The position numbers and the translations under genes were made by a program. 64,000 bases of DNA from Heterobasidion occidentale (taxonomy: Eukaryota; Basidiomycota; Agaricomycetes; Russulales; Bondarzewiaceae), in contig JBCAQO010000003.1 in the NCBI GenBank assembly GCA_039111635.1, forward strand, positions 3,224,001 to 3,288,000, written 5' to 3'. The notes beneath the pieces were generated by a model. That model searched no databases. It was not told the DNA's origin and saw nothing but the letters and a program-made list of their open reading frames with translations. Shown piece after piece: positions 20,095 through 31,126 of this stretch. Position 1 is the first letter of the stretch. Every line of letters begins with the position of its first letter.

Positions 20095-21226
20095 TTAACA
20101 TCACTGATGGGTCCGTTGCTTCGTCGTCCGTTAGGCGGTACGTAGCGCTCTCCATCGCTCTGGCGTGATCCTCCCCTTTTCGCGGAAGGGTCCTCATGTT
20201 CCACCGAATTACCAGGTTGTGGTACCCGACGGTGGTGGCCATGAGAACTCCCCTCCTCCAGTCCTCGATGTAGTCGCGCATCGTCTCCCACCGGGGATTC
20301 TTGCTCGTCTTCATCCTCCATGTCTGTAGCGCGAGTTCGTCTACCTCCTCTGCCCATCGACTTGCGCGTATTTCCTCGAGACGGGGGAACGCCTCTACGA
20401 GGGGAACGACAGTCAGCTATCCCATGCCCTGGTCTTCCGCAATTGTAGCAGGAAAAGGGAGCAGGTCTCTTGCCATCGTATACACGCTTGTTCCGATCGG
20501 CGTCTCTTTGCGAGAGGCGTCAATATCCATGTCAACCACCTGGTTGTTCATTCTGCGAGGAGTGGTGGTAGAGTTGTAGCGACGAGCTGGTTGGAGGTGA
20601 AAGCGATTGAGGAAGTCGCTTCGGAATGAGGTGGAGTTGGCGAGGATCGCCTTTTGAGCACTTCGGGCTCTCAAGCGTCCATCTATTTCACAGGCAGTGT
20701 TAACCCAGTCTTGGATTGTATCTTTCGGCGGAGTTTCTTTGTCATAGATCTTGTCCATGACTCTTGGATCGAGCCCTCTCTGGAAGTAGGGAACTTGTTC
20801 CCTGTCGGTGATGTCGGCGTCGGCGGCTATAAGGATGAATTGGTTTGAGTATTCATCCACCGTCATCTTCCCCTGAGAGAAAGACATGAGGGCGCTTCGG
20901 GCCTTGTCCGTGAGGTTTGTTTCCTTGAATTGGAGTTTAAACCGGACAAGGAAGTCGTCCCAAGTTCCTACGGTCTTGGGGGGGGTCGCCCCTACTGTCT
21001 TCTTTAGGAAACTTTCCGCCCATACGCCAGCTGTCCCATATCTCATGCAAGAGAGAGCGAGAGAAACCTTGTCTGAATCCGTCTTGTATCGGTCTGGTTC
21101 TGCTGTAAAAAGGAGGAGGCAATTCATGATGAATTTCTGTGATTGTGTTCGGTCCCCTTCGAAGTTATCAGGGAGCTTGAGTTTGCCCCTTCCCGATGAA
21201 ACGGGGGGGTCTGTAGGGTTTGACAT
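20066..21226 (-). pseudogene. Gag of gypsy A
   Basis: The first in-frame ATG (21226) begins MSNPTDPPVSSGRG. The Ty3-type capsid region includes FEGDRTQSQKFIMNCLLLF, WDDFLVRFKLQFKE and EYSNQFILIAADADI. A CCHC knuckle (CYNCGRPGHGIADC) follows, then a C-terminal segment (NPRWETMRDYIEDWRRG) to the TAG at 20066-20068. The open frame from 21226 stops at 20417 in this copy, while B keeps knuckle and C-terminus in one frame, so A has an indel near 20430. The same frame is open upstream of the ATG almost to the PBS and is protein-like (EWAWDETAEDW, PEPEIPDTSEEEEG), but has no in-frame ATG there. Confidence 0.75.
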
Positions 21227-21685
21227 AATATTTCGGGTGTTGATCGGTGTTTGAATATCCGAGGATTCGGACTCGGATGTTCCTTCTTCTTCCTCCGATG
21301 TGTCCGGGATTTCCGGTTCGGGGTTCCTGTACTGGGGTGGTTCTACCCAGTCTTCTGCTGTTTCGTCCCAAGCCCACTCAGCTTCTGTTCCGTCTTCTCT
21401 TGTGAAGAAGTATCGTCCTTCTCGGTACGAGCAGTTATCAAAGTTTGGGGGTGCTGGCCGATTGGTGTCGGAGTAATACCAGCGGTTTTCTCTTTGATGG
21501 ATAGGACGATTGTTCTGTCGAAGTTGGTTCTGGGTTCGTCTAGTGCCTGGTGGAAATCCTAGGCCTAGGTCTTGCTCCAGGGTGTGTGAAGTAACTCTCT
21601 TCGGTGGGGGTCTATGCCACCGATGAGGGTTGTGAGAAAGAGTGTGGCAGCAAGCAGAGTGTGGTGCAAGGTAGGGGCAAAAGCG

Positions 21686-21695
21686 AGTCTATTCT
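21686..21695 (-). promoter_or_regulatory. Primer-binding site of gypsy A (self-priming type)
   Basis: Two nucleotides after the 5' LTR the minus strand reads AGAATAGACT. It is perfectly complementary to AGTCTATTCT, which occurs in the LTR beginning at 21870, 34 nt downstream of the TATATAAG box. No match to a tRNA 3' end (TGG...) is seen. This is the arrangement known from Tf1/sushi elements, whose RNA 5' end primes reverse transcription. Confidence 0.7.
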
Positions 21696-21697
21696 AG

Positions 21698-22284
21698 TGT
21701 TACGAACTGCTCGTTCAGTAACCCCAGAGTAACGGGTTCTTCCCTAGGTCACACAGTGGACTGAGTGGTGGATGGAGTCTCGACTGTATCAGACAATGAT
21801 ACAGGAGGGAATAATGATTGGCTCTAAGTTACACAGTGTGGGAACTGTGTAGAAACGAAGAGAATAGACTGAAGTTCCTCAGCCTATTCTATGGGCCTTA
21901 TATACTGTATGGGGTATAGGGTAAGAGTCCGTGTGCTTCTCCAGGTTTCCATCCTAGGAGAGCTGTGGCCGCCGTCTTTCCCTCCGGCGCCTACTCTTGT
22001 ACTTCTCTTGTCGCACTGATCCATCATGGTGCGACGAGGTGCTTACCCATAAGCCCTAAACCCATGGCATGCGAATGCCTCCCTTATTACTGTGTGAACT
22101 TCGTGAGCCTCGTGTCCCTCTCATATAGCCTTTACCGACGTCTTGAAGAACCATCGGTATTGTCGGCTCCTAAGGACATGCCGAATACCTTGGTGTACGC
22201 TCCGTAGTGGAGCCGCCTAGCATGTGATGCTTGATCCATCGGTTAGACCGGCCGCGAAGGGCCCCGATCGGTCAAGTCATAACA
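21698..22284 (-). repeat. 5' LTR of gypsy A
   Basis: 587 bp with TGTTA...TAACA ends. The promoter TATATAAG lies at 21897-21904 and the inferred RNA start at about 21870. Relative to the other LTR of this element it lacks about 63 bp (two of the four hairpins) and has several substitutions. Confidence 0.9.
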
Positions 22285-22950
22285 TCGGGTATCGCGGCTG
22301 ACCTCTTTCTTCCCCCGTTTTCTGTTTAGACGTTCTTTCTGCTGCGCGTCGGAAAGCCTCGCAGGCTTTCGCCCACCCCCGTCTCTTTGCCATGCAATTT
22401 TGCTCGGACTATTTCTCGTTCACGCGCTGTCTCACCGCTTTTGGTCGTCATGTTCTGCTTACACATACATACTCCTCTCGCAATGTCAGTTGTTTGATCT
22501 GCCCTCACTCGCGCGTGCATCAAACAACTCCCCCCCATCCGCAAGGATCACCAAAACCATAGACGGCCAGATTCACCTCCCAGATACAGTCATGATAGGA
22601 TGCACGTGCGCTGCACTCTGAAGATCTGATCGTTCGACGATTCTTCACGGGTTCATGAACAATTTGAACACTCAAGGCAGGTAAATACCTGTGTACCAAT
22701 GTACTCATGCCTTTGTTACATGAATAGGAGCACACACACTGCGAGCTATTGCATTAGATCCCAGCTTAATATTGACTTTTTCATGCAGACCCTTGCAGAC
22801 CTGCGTGGACCATGCGGGCTATTTGTGGCCGTATTGTTCAAAGCTTTTGTCTGCAGAATGCCTTGACCCAGAAGAAGCCGTGGCACAAAGCCGCAACCAA
22901 CAGCCACCCACGTGAATCAATCAAGCCACGACCCGGCCACTAGAGAATGG

Positions 22951-22958
22951 TATAAAAG
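22951..22958 (+). promoter_or_regulatory. TATA box candidate
   Basis: TATAAAAG, about 104 bp before the ATG at 23055, with a pyrimidine-rich leader. The layout resembles strong fungal promoters, but the gene served is uncertain. Confidence 0.35.
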
Positions 22959-23054
22959 CCCTCGCGAGGATCACCAACAGCCAGAATTCAACGTCCTCTC
23001 CGCTCTCACCACATCGCTTATATCATAAAATCGTACTCTTCACCGAACATTGCG

Positions 23055-23225
23055 ATGCTAAATGCGACCGGCCTGCACAGCAGGATCTTGCCTCAGCCTG
23101 AGCTTCCTTGCTTAGCCGTTGGATGTCAAGGTGAGAACAACAAGCCCTTCATCGCAGAACGCTGGTCTCATCCAAACATCCCTTCACAGTCACATCTCCA
23201 ACGCGATGCTCCTCACCTTCGTTAG
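23055..23225 (+). CDS. Short ORF, 56 residues, unknown
   Basis: Starts MLNATGLHSRILPQPELPC and ends DAPHLR. It follows the TATA box at 22951 at a plausible distance. There is no clear signal peptide, membrane segment or CaaX ending, so a secreted protein or mating pheromone is not supported. An internal GGTGAG...CGCAG could be an intron. Its only support is position behind the promoter. Confidence 0.2.
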   Translation: MLNATGLHSRILPQPELPCLAVGCQGENNKPFIAERWSHPNIPSQSHLQRDAPHLR

Positions 23226-23930
23226 ATTTGCCAACAGCACCAGCCGTAGCTTCTCATTTGTCCCCTCGCTCCGGCGAATCCACATCCCCTTGCTCGCGTA
23301 CCTGTTTTCGTGCCACAGGTAGCCTTGACCCGACTGTCTATCAAGCAGCAAAACACTGTACTGTGAATCACTTCAGAGTGCATACCATCGCACCGTTCAC
23401 AAACATCCAGAGCAGGACAACTCGAACTTCTCTCACTGCCGCATATCGGCCGGTTGACGGGGTTTATCCACACACCTAACACCTTCCCACCGACTCTCAC
23501 GGGCCGCCGTCCTCACACCTTGTCCTTCTCCTCGTCAATTGTACAGACATCCGCCGAGCGATACATCGTGCTAGGCCGCGAACATCATCTTGTGCCACAT
23601 GTCGCCATGCAGACTCAAAGCCGAGCAACAAACCGTGCGCGCTCCTGCGTCTCGGTTTTTCGAAGCTATTGCATGCCTTAATACATTCTTCATGAACACT
23701 GTGAATGCTGGTGCCAATGTGGAGACATGTGGTCTACATGTTTATTCTTGCTTGATAGGACGGCTGTGTTCTTGCCAAAGACTACTTGTTCAATGGAACA
23801 TGTTAGACGTGGCAAGTACTCAGTTCGCTTATCGGGGAGGATCATGGGACTGTATTTAGGATCACTTCTTGTACAAGGTATATACAAGATGGACAAGTTG
23901 AACAGAAGTAAAATAGATGAGAGACTTATA

Positions 23931-24523
23931 CTAAGGACTGATCTGGAACCGGAGCTTTGTCTCCCCATCGAGGTAAACGGGTTCACAGCTGACTTTCTCC
24001 ATGTTCTCGACGATGTAGTGTGCCCGCAATCAGCATATTCTGTCTCTCATGGCTGGTACACACGGCAATGACAACCGCACCAGATGCAACACCTGCACGG
24101 ATGCCGGAGGCGAGTCTTCGACGACAACACATTTCTTCGGGTCGAAGCCGAGGCATTCGGCTGCAAGGAGGAAAGGATCGGGGGCAGGCTTGCCGGCCTT
24201 GAGGCGTTTGTCGTCCGCGGTGATGGTTACCTTGGGCGGTGTGATGCCGACGCGAGTCATGCAGCCATACGCTATTTCGCGTAAATAGACGACGTCAGTG
24301 ACATTCGATGATGGATGATTCGAAGACGTACCGTAAGTTTTGGCACCAGACGTTGCGACAGCGTAACGACCTTCGGGAATAGAATCCAGCAACTTCCGGA
24401 TGCCCGGAAGGATGCGCACTGAACGATCTACGCTCTCGGCTTCAATCTGCCAGGCATGGCGAATATCTTCCTCCTCTTCTTCTCCATCGGCAAGCGGGGA
24501 TGATGCCATCGCTGAGCGACCAT
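23931..24523 (-). pseudogene. HAD-family phosphatase (glycerol-1-phosphatase/sugar-phosphatase type), partial and frameshifted
   Basis: The minus strand encodes the C-terminal two thirds of a HAD hydrolase: SVRILPGIRKLLDSIP, motif II VATSGAKTY, motif III in DDKRLKAGKPAPDPFLLAAE, and motif IV CVVVEDSP. This layout matches Gpp1/Dog-type small-phosphate-ester phosphatases. An intron with GTACGT...AATAG ends lies at about 24333-24284. After VVVEDSP a one-base deletion shifts the frame (SGIRAGVASGAVVIAVCTS continues in the next frame), and a second small deletion near 24010 restores it before HYIVENMEKVSCEPVYLDGE. The N-terminus with nucleophile motif I is lost in the gap. Confidence 0.65.
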
Positions 24524-24623
24524 NNNNNNNNNNNNNNNNNNNNNNNNNNNNNNNNNNNNNNNNNNNNNNNNNNNNNNNNNNNNNNNNNNNNNNNNNNNNN
24601 NNNNNNNNNNNNNNNNNNNNNNN
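24524..24623. other. Assembly gap (100 N)
   Basis: Exactly 100 N. It separates the HAD gene from gypsy C and must hide the 5' part of that gene and the left LTR of gypsy C, if they exist here. Confidence 1.
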
Positions 24624-24695
24624 TTATGATCAGATGCTTCTCGAGCTTCTTTTTAATTTGATCTTCCTCGGCTACTCTGTTAAGTTCTAATTTGA

Positions 24696-27642
24696 TCACC
24701 AGGGCCAGAATGGATGCTTTTTTTTGACTGCTTGAGGATGCCGGCAGTAGAAGTTGTTTATAGCTTCTTGTGCGTTAGTGACGTTTGTCACGGCTTCCCA
24801 AGAGTTGTCCGATTCTGGGTAGCCCTTCCATTTGATCAGGTACTGCAGTGTCTTCCATTGTCCGAATCATCAAGCTCCAACAATGGCTTCAACTTCGAAT
24901 TCTTCTTGCCCTTCAATCAGGTCCGGAGCCGGTTTAGGGTAGTTAGGGCCATAGACTTCATTTTCCTTGTAGGGTGTGAGTCAACTAGCATGGAAGACAT
25001 CGTGAATGCGCTTCCAGCTGTTGGGCAGTTTTGACCTGAAGTTGACATTTCCTATAGTGTCAGTGATCTCAAACGGCCTAAAGCATTTGGGTCTCAGTTT
25101 CTCCGATGGGTGATCTGTATGGATGTTCTTCCCATCTAGCCATACTTGATCTCCTTTCTTGAAAGGCGGCAGGTCTATTCCAAAACGGTCATGCTGTATC
25201 CTCATGGCTTTGGCTGCAATTTTGAGGCTGGCTTGTGCTTCCTTCCTAGCACGCTGCAGAGCTTCGAGGCGAGCATTGGCGGTGGGGACATTTGTGTTTC
25301 CGATCATGGCTGGGTAAGCCCGTGGTTGATATCCATGGAGAAGTTCAAATAGTGACTTCTGCATGGCTGAGTGCTAATGGGTGTTGTGGGCATATTTTGC
25401 GTAAGGGATTAATCCAGCCCAATTGTCCTGTGAAGAGCTGCAGAAGGCTCTTAGGTATTGCTCTAGTTCTTGATTCATTTGTTCCGTAGCACCGTCCGTC
25501 TGCAGATAGTAAGCTGTGCTTAAAGCGGATTTGATCCCTAATTCTTTGAGCAGGGCTTGTGCTACTTTTGAAGCAAATTGGGTTCCTCTGTCTGATATAA
25601 ATTTATCAGGCAGTCCATAGTGTCTCCAGGTGTTTTCTAGCAGGATCTTGGCTGTTCTGTCAGAGTCAATGGATTTCTGGCATGGGGTTATTACTGCAGT
25701 TTTGGTAAACCGGTCGGTTACTACATGTAGCGAGTCATATCTGTTTGATTCTGGTAGATCTGTAATAAAATCCATGGTTATTGTTCCAAAGGGTTGATCT
25801 AGAATCTCCGTTGGTTGTAGGAGTACCATGGTGGGATGTGTGTCGTTCTTGGTGGATTGGCAGATGGCACATCCTTCCACATATTGGTAAACTGTGTTTG
25901 ATATTCCTGGCCAAGTGAATTCTTGTCCTACTGATGCTAGGGTTCCTCTTTGTCCTGGATGTCCTGCTGCTAAATTATCATGGTTTAACTTGATGATGTC
26001 TTGACGAAGTTGTTCGTTCGAGGCACATATATTTTTCCTCTGTGAAGGACCAATCCTTCTTCTTCGTTCCATTCTTGTAAACCTTTCTTCTTGTTTCGAG
26101 GTCCTAAAGTTTTGACCTTGGCTAGGGTTTCTAGTAGCCATTCATCTTTCTTGTTTTCTTCAATAATTCGTTTCCGGAGGTTGTCGTCTATTACAGTAAC
26201 ACCTCCTCATCCAGTTGCCCTGATGTGAAGTATTTGGTGCAGATCCCAACTGTCTCTTGTATTGATTGCATTGATTTCTGCAAAGGGTCTTCGGATTTTT
26301 TCTGTGTCATTGAAAAGTTTGGGTTCCAAGAGTGTTTTGCCTGAATTGTCAAATTCCACCCCCTTTTTATGGTCTGGACGCCGTGACAGACCATTGGATT
26401 TATTAGTGACTCCCGCCTTGTGCGTTAATTTGTAGTCGAAACGCGAAAGGTAGAGTGACCATCGTGCTTGCCAACGGTTTAATTTCTGGCTTAACTGGAA
26501 CCATTCAAGGTTCTTGTGGTCCGTCCAGACGTCTACTAGGTGGTTGGTGCCCTCCAAGTAGTGTCGCCAAGCTTCAAAAGCTTGAACGACAGCCAGCAAC
26601 TCTTTATCGTAGATCACGTAGTTGTGTTCAGTAGGTGAGAGCGACTTGGAAATATAAGCACATGGGTGCCACTTTCCATCGTTGGTGACTTGTGATAGTA
26701 CTGCTCCGGTGGTGAAGTCGGAAGCATCGCATTTGATGCGGAAGGGGTTCCTTGTATCTGGCATAACGAGCACCAGAGATTCTGTAAATATTTGTTTTAG
26801 TGTTTGAAACGCATCTTCGCATGCTGGTGTCCAATCCCAGTTGTGTTCCTTTTGTGTTAACTCAAATAGCGGTTGTGCTATTTTTGAGTAATCCTTGATA
26901 AACCTGTGATAAAAGTTACAGAAACCTAAAAACGATTGCACTTCCTTGACTTTTCCAGGGATTGGCCAGTCCATGATACTGGCCACTTTGATCGGGTCCA
27001 TTTCAAGATGTCCGTGTGATATAACATATCCAAGGTAGTTGATTTCTTTTTATGGAAGTGGCATTTCGAGGGTTGTAGGTATAGATCGTTGTCTTGTAAG
27101 ATTTGTAAAACCTTCCGTACCGTCCCGATGTGGTCGTCCATAGTTTTGGAGAATACTAGAATGTCATCCATATAGATTGCTACTTTTCCAGCATAGATGA
27201 GATCTTTGAAGAGTGTGTTCATTATTGTTTGGAATGTTGCCGGCGAGTTAGTTAATCCAAAGAACATGACCAGAGGTTCGTACATTCCTAGATTGGTGAT
27301 GAACGTGGCTAGTTTCTCGCTTCCTTCTTTCATGTGTACGTTGTTATATCCTGTATCGACATCCATTAGTGAGAATTATATAGCTTTGGCTAGAAGGTCC
27401 AGTAATTCTTGGATAATTGGCAAAGGGTACTTGTTCTTGATTGTTATTTCATTGAGCTTGCGATAATCCATTACTAGCTGTAACTTTCCATTTTTTTTCT
27501 TGATAAGGAAGAATGGGGATGCCATATATGACTTGGATTCTCTGATGAATCCTTTCTGGAGGTTTTCGTCTATGAATTTCTTGAGTTCTACTTGCTCACC
27601 CGGGCTAAGGCTATATAGCTTAGGTTTGAGCGAATGATCCAT
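24696..27642 (-). pseudogene. Pol of gypsy C: RT, RNase H, integrase, chromodomain (several breaks)
   Basis: RT begins with LSPGEQVELKKFIDENLQKG and reaches MDVDTGYNNVHMKEG and YMDDILVFSKT. RNase H has IKCDASDFTTGAVLSQ. Integrase shows HHCC-type residues (HDNLAAGHPGQRGT ... CAICQSTKND) and a catalytic core with ITMDFITDLPES, ISDRGTQFASK and NQELEQYLRAF. The C-terminus has GDQVWLDGKNIHTDHPSEKL and a chromodomain (YLIKWKGYPESDNSWEAV), ending at a TGA at 24696. Frames change near 27370, 27040, 26200, 25370 and 24975, so the copy cannot make a full Pol. Confidence 0.85.
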
Positions 27643-27702
27643 TCCTTCCTTGATCTCTATTTTGTGATCCCAAGGTCAAGAGAGTGGTAACTGTCCCTTT
27701 GG

Positions 27703-28796
27703 TTAACCTTTGAAAACCTTCCGATAATTCCAATATTCCTTTGGCACTATTTCCTCAAAGGATAGTTCAGGTTTCCCTTTGGCGGCTTCTTTTGCAAGTC
27801 TTTGCGAGTTGGTGTGCTTTGTTTGTTTTCCTGTCTGTGCTTTGGCAGGTCTGCTTCCTTGAGCCAGTGTGTTGGTATATGGAAGTTCTGTGGTTTTGGC
27901 ATGATGTATGTCCACGCCTTCTTTGGAGTCATTGTATAATTCTAGTGCCTGTATGGTTCCTGTATCGAGGCATCTAACAAGATAGACTCCATCTTCTTCA
28001 AGATCCTTGGAGGGAAGTGCCGGAAGTCCATCACCATCCTCCGGAACATCTTCTTCAGCCCATGTCAGAACCTTGTAATTTCTGGTTTGGGCCTTCAAAC
28101 ATTCGGCATTCAACCTTCAAGTTGCGAACTCCGGACTTGTAGGTATTGTCAGCGGATGTGGTACTGTGGTGTTTCCCACTTTCCGGCCTGGTACTGCTTT
28201 TCCTAGCTTTTGCACTGGTATTGAGTAGTTGCCCGTTTGCGGTACTGTTTCCATGCGCCGTATGCTTGGTTTAGGACATCCTGGTTTTCTTGTAGCTCTT
28301 TTGGCTTTTACTGGTCCTCCTTTTATTTGGCAGGAGGGCGGGCATCTGGTAAAGTGCAGCCCGTAGGCATGCCAGTCAACTTCTGGGTTATGTTCCAATA
28401 ACCAGTCGGTTCCTAAAATAACGCCCTCTTTTCCTATTTCCGCAATATAGAATCTTGCTGATTCTGTATGCGACCCCCCCTTTTCGCCTAGAACCTGTAA
28501 TTTGAGGTGTTTTGGACCATGCTGACTGGGATAGAGGTAGGGGTTTTATGCATGATGATTTGATGTGCTTCTACAAAGTGAGGGTGCATGAAGATTCTGG
28601 TGGCTCCACTGTCCACCAGTGCTTGTGTAGCAGCGTTTCTATTCTTGCCTATGAGCATTGTCTTGAGTTGGAGTGATGGTGCACCATGTGATTCCATTTC
28701 CAAAAGATACAATACATCTGGATGTCCATGCTCTTGGTCAGCGTCTTTACTGGCCAGAGGAGCATACCAATTTCCTGCAAGAATCCTACTCTCCAC
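27703..28796 (-). pseudogene. Retropepsin and linker region of gypsy C
   Basis: The protease active site reads ATQALVDSGATRIFMHPHFV (canonical D-S-G), followed after a frame change by a poorly conserved linker. 28113-27703 encodes DGVYLVRCLDTGTIQALEL and SFEEIVPKEYWNYRKVF, typical of the segment just before RT in chromoviruses. Confidence 0.7.
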
Positions 28797-28846
28797 ATCC
28801 GCTGCCGATAGGAGAGGCCTTAAAAATTCTTCGAGTCGCTAAAGGC

Positions 28847-31121
28847 TCAAACCTCTTTGATTTCTTCCATGCTGAGACCCATCATCATTTGGCGGATGTG
28901 GTTGACTCTGTCCTTTCCTTCTTCGACATCTTCATCATTGAATTGTCCTTCGTCCATTTCTCCTTCGCGCACCGCCCTGCGACAAGAAGGTTGGAATCTT
29001 CTCTTGGGTCGGGAAGGACAGTTGTGCACCATGTGCCCGGGCTTCTTGCAAAAGAAGCACTTGCCTTCTTTGGCAAGTCGATCTCTTTTTGCCGGGGTAA
29101 GCTTCTTGAAGCGAGTGCAAACGGCATCGGCCTCCATTACCACTGCATCTACATTCATGGGTTCGTATTGAGGTTCCCTATCATGCCGTGGGAGTACGTG
29201 GAATGTAGATTTGGAATTTGCCTTTCTGGAGGTCGTATGCTCAGTCTCTTGCAATGCGCATCCTTTTGTGTTTCTTTATCTTCTCAACCAACTCCTCCCA
29301 GGTTCCGTTCTTGGAGGAATCTTCATAAACTCCCCTAGCTAGCTCCCATTTCAGTCCCCTCAAGAAATGGGTTTTCTTGGTTTCTTCATCGACTCCGGCA
29401 AGTGCTGCGAGCTGTTCAAAAAGCTGTAGGTAGGTGTTGAAGGATTCCTTTCCTTGGTGTACCCTGGCTAATTTGTCGCGAGCGTCCACTTCCTTATTGA
29501 ACTCCTCAAAGTCGGTGGCTATCTTTTTGCAGACAGAGATGAATCCGACCGCTTCCTTCCATGCGTACTTGGTCCAATTGTTCAATGCATTCCTGGCTTG
29601 AGTAAAATTCCTTGACCATATTCCGGCCGACCCTTCCTTCATGTATAACAGAGCGTAAGCAATCTTGGTGAATTCATCCACGTAATCCTTTTTCCTGGCT
29701 AGGATCATTAGGTCGATTTTGTGGAGGAATTGCTCTGTTTGTTTTCTGTTTCCATTGAAGGGGGTAGGCTTGGCCATAGCTGGTCCCTTGGACTCAGCAC
29801 TTCCAGGATTTGTCGACATCATATTGGGCGGGGGCTCTGAATCTCCAGGCGGTTCTGGATTGTTACTTGGTGTTTCAATATACTCTGGCTCAGGGACTTG
29901 GTCCAATGTTGGGGTTCTGAACTCTGCTTGAGGAGTGGTTTCTTGTAAGGGGGATGTAGCGGAAGTGTTTCTTCTAGAGATTCTACTTCCACTGGCTGTT
30001 TCTCTAGGTAGAGTATGTATGTATGGTCTTGGCGAGTCATGATGCCTATCTGTTGGTGATTCAGGCTTGTCGAAGGTCTTTCTTGCGATGTAGTCCGCGA
30101 CCTTAACCGTGTGTAGGTGGGGTCCTGCTTGGATATACTTTCCTTTCTAGGTGAGGAATCTGTATTGGCTTTCTCCTCGTTTATGGAAGAATCCTGTGAG
30201 AGTTCCTGTGTAGTAGAAGTGTCTCTTGTTCTCATCGTAATAAAGTTGGTCCTCATCAAGGTCTTCGGGTAAGTCTTCGTAGATTTCTGCTGGGTCTGTT
30301 CGGTAGGCGGAAGGATATCCTGTGGTGATTTTGTCCGTTGTTTATTCTTTGAAGAAGAAGGGTACTGCCTGTCTTCTTCCAGCTTGTAATGCTTCTTGTA
30401 GGTCTGGGTCTCTTTTGATAATTTCGCTGATGGAAATATCAATCTGGTTGATGAGTTCGATGATTTCGGAGAATGTGTGTCCCGAGATGAGGGTTTGGAG
30501 ATGATAAGTTTTGTGGGCAAACTCTTCTCTTCTGACAATAAAAACGATCCCATCAATTTCAGTTCTGACTGGTGGAGAGTTAGGTGCTTCCAGTGTGTCT
30601 TTTTAGGTAGAGGAGAAGGTCCAGTGGATGAGGACTGAGTAGTGGTCTCGGTTCTCCTGATTCTTGACAAGCTCCGCCCTGATTCTATCTCTGTTGATGT
30701 TTCTTGCAATGGTTCTTCTGAGATCGGCGACAACGGCGAAGGGGAAATTGTCTGGTCTTCCATCGTGTATCTCAATGGTGTTCTTGGTCCTGATGATATT
30801 GGGCTCTCCGTTGTCTGCAAGGGTGAATGGTGTCTTTGGTTCATTGATGAAGCAAATCCTGGAAAACTGATATCCAGTTTTGCTGAGGTTGATAAAGATT
30901 TCGGGTGATCGCTGTAGCCTAAGCGTGGCTATTCCTAAATAAACCTTTCCTGGGTTTTGGTGTCTTGCGACTTCTATTGTTTCTGGGTTGTTCATTCTTC
31001 CTTGAAGGGTTCCTGCTTGGTTTACCCTTGCGGCGGTTGCTAGAATATTGTTTACTGATTGGAGAAAGAGCTGTTGCTGCTGGGGATCCAGTTTGGATAG
31101 GGTAGGGATGGAAGAGCTCAT
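28847..31121 (-). pseudogene. Gag precursor of gypsy C with long N-terminal region
   Basis: The frame starts at an ATG (31121) lying within the PBS, beginning MSSSIPTLSKLDPQQQQLF. The N-terminal ~430 residues (VYLGIATLRLQRSPEIFINL, later YYDENKRHFYYTG) are broken by at least three in-frame stops. The capsid part follows (NGNRKQTEQFLHKIDLMILA, IWSRNFTQARNALNNW, THFLRGLKWELARGV), then a CCHC knuckle CFFCKKPGHMVHNC. Such a long N-terminal extension is unusual beside the compact Gag of most Ty3/gypsy elements. Confidence 0.65.
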
Positions 31122-31124
31122 TCA
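31115..31124 (-). promoter_or_regulatory. Primer-binding site of gypsy C (self-priming type, overlapping the gag start codon)
   Basis: Just after the 5' LTR the minus strand reads TGAATGAGCT. It pairs over 10 nt (one G-U) with AGCTCGTTCA in the LTR at 31577-31568, 33 nt downstream of TATAAATAGG (31610-31601). The ATG of the gag frame is inside this site. Confidence 0.6.
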
Positions 31125-31126
31125 AG

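Larger units (their letters stand above)
11435..22284 (-). mobile_element. Gypsy element A: chromodomain Ty3/gypsy retrotransposon
   Basis: Minus-strand order from the right: 5' LTR, self-complementary PBS, gag with CCHC knuckle, retropepsin, RT-RNase H, integrase with chromodomain, an extra ORF region, a ~2.5-kb 3' non-coding region with a motif array, polypurine tract, 3' LTR. The chromodomain integrase places it among chromoviruses. Coding regions are near-intact but carry small indels: one A missing at about 18402 in RT, a one-base loss near 17236 before integrase, and CGA-to-TGA at 19681 in protease. No target duplication is seen (CCCCT left, TCGGG right) and the LTRs differ by a ~63-bp indel, so the ends may have been recombined. 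Element B (50362-61129) is a close relative. Confidence 0.9.
22285..23930. other. Mostly non-coding stretch
   Basis: Unique-looking sequence without long open frames. The only gene-like signal is a TATAAAAG box at 22951-22958 with a 56-codon frame about 100 bp downstream (separate entry). Confidence 0.4.

Noticed and set aside
23055..23225. Mating pheromone precursor near a possible mating locus
   Set aside because: The short ORF lacks a C-terminal CaaX motif and no receptor or homeodomain gene is nearby.
28673..29338. Plus-strand 221-codon frame opposite gypsy C gag
   Set aside because: It is antisense to the Gag and CCHC knuckle coding strand and has no independent support.
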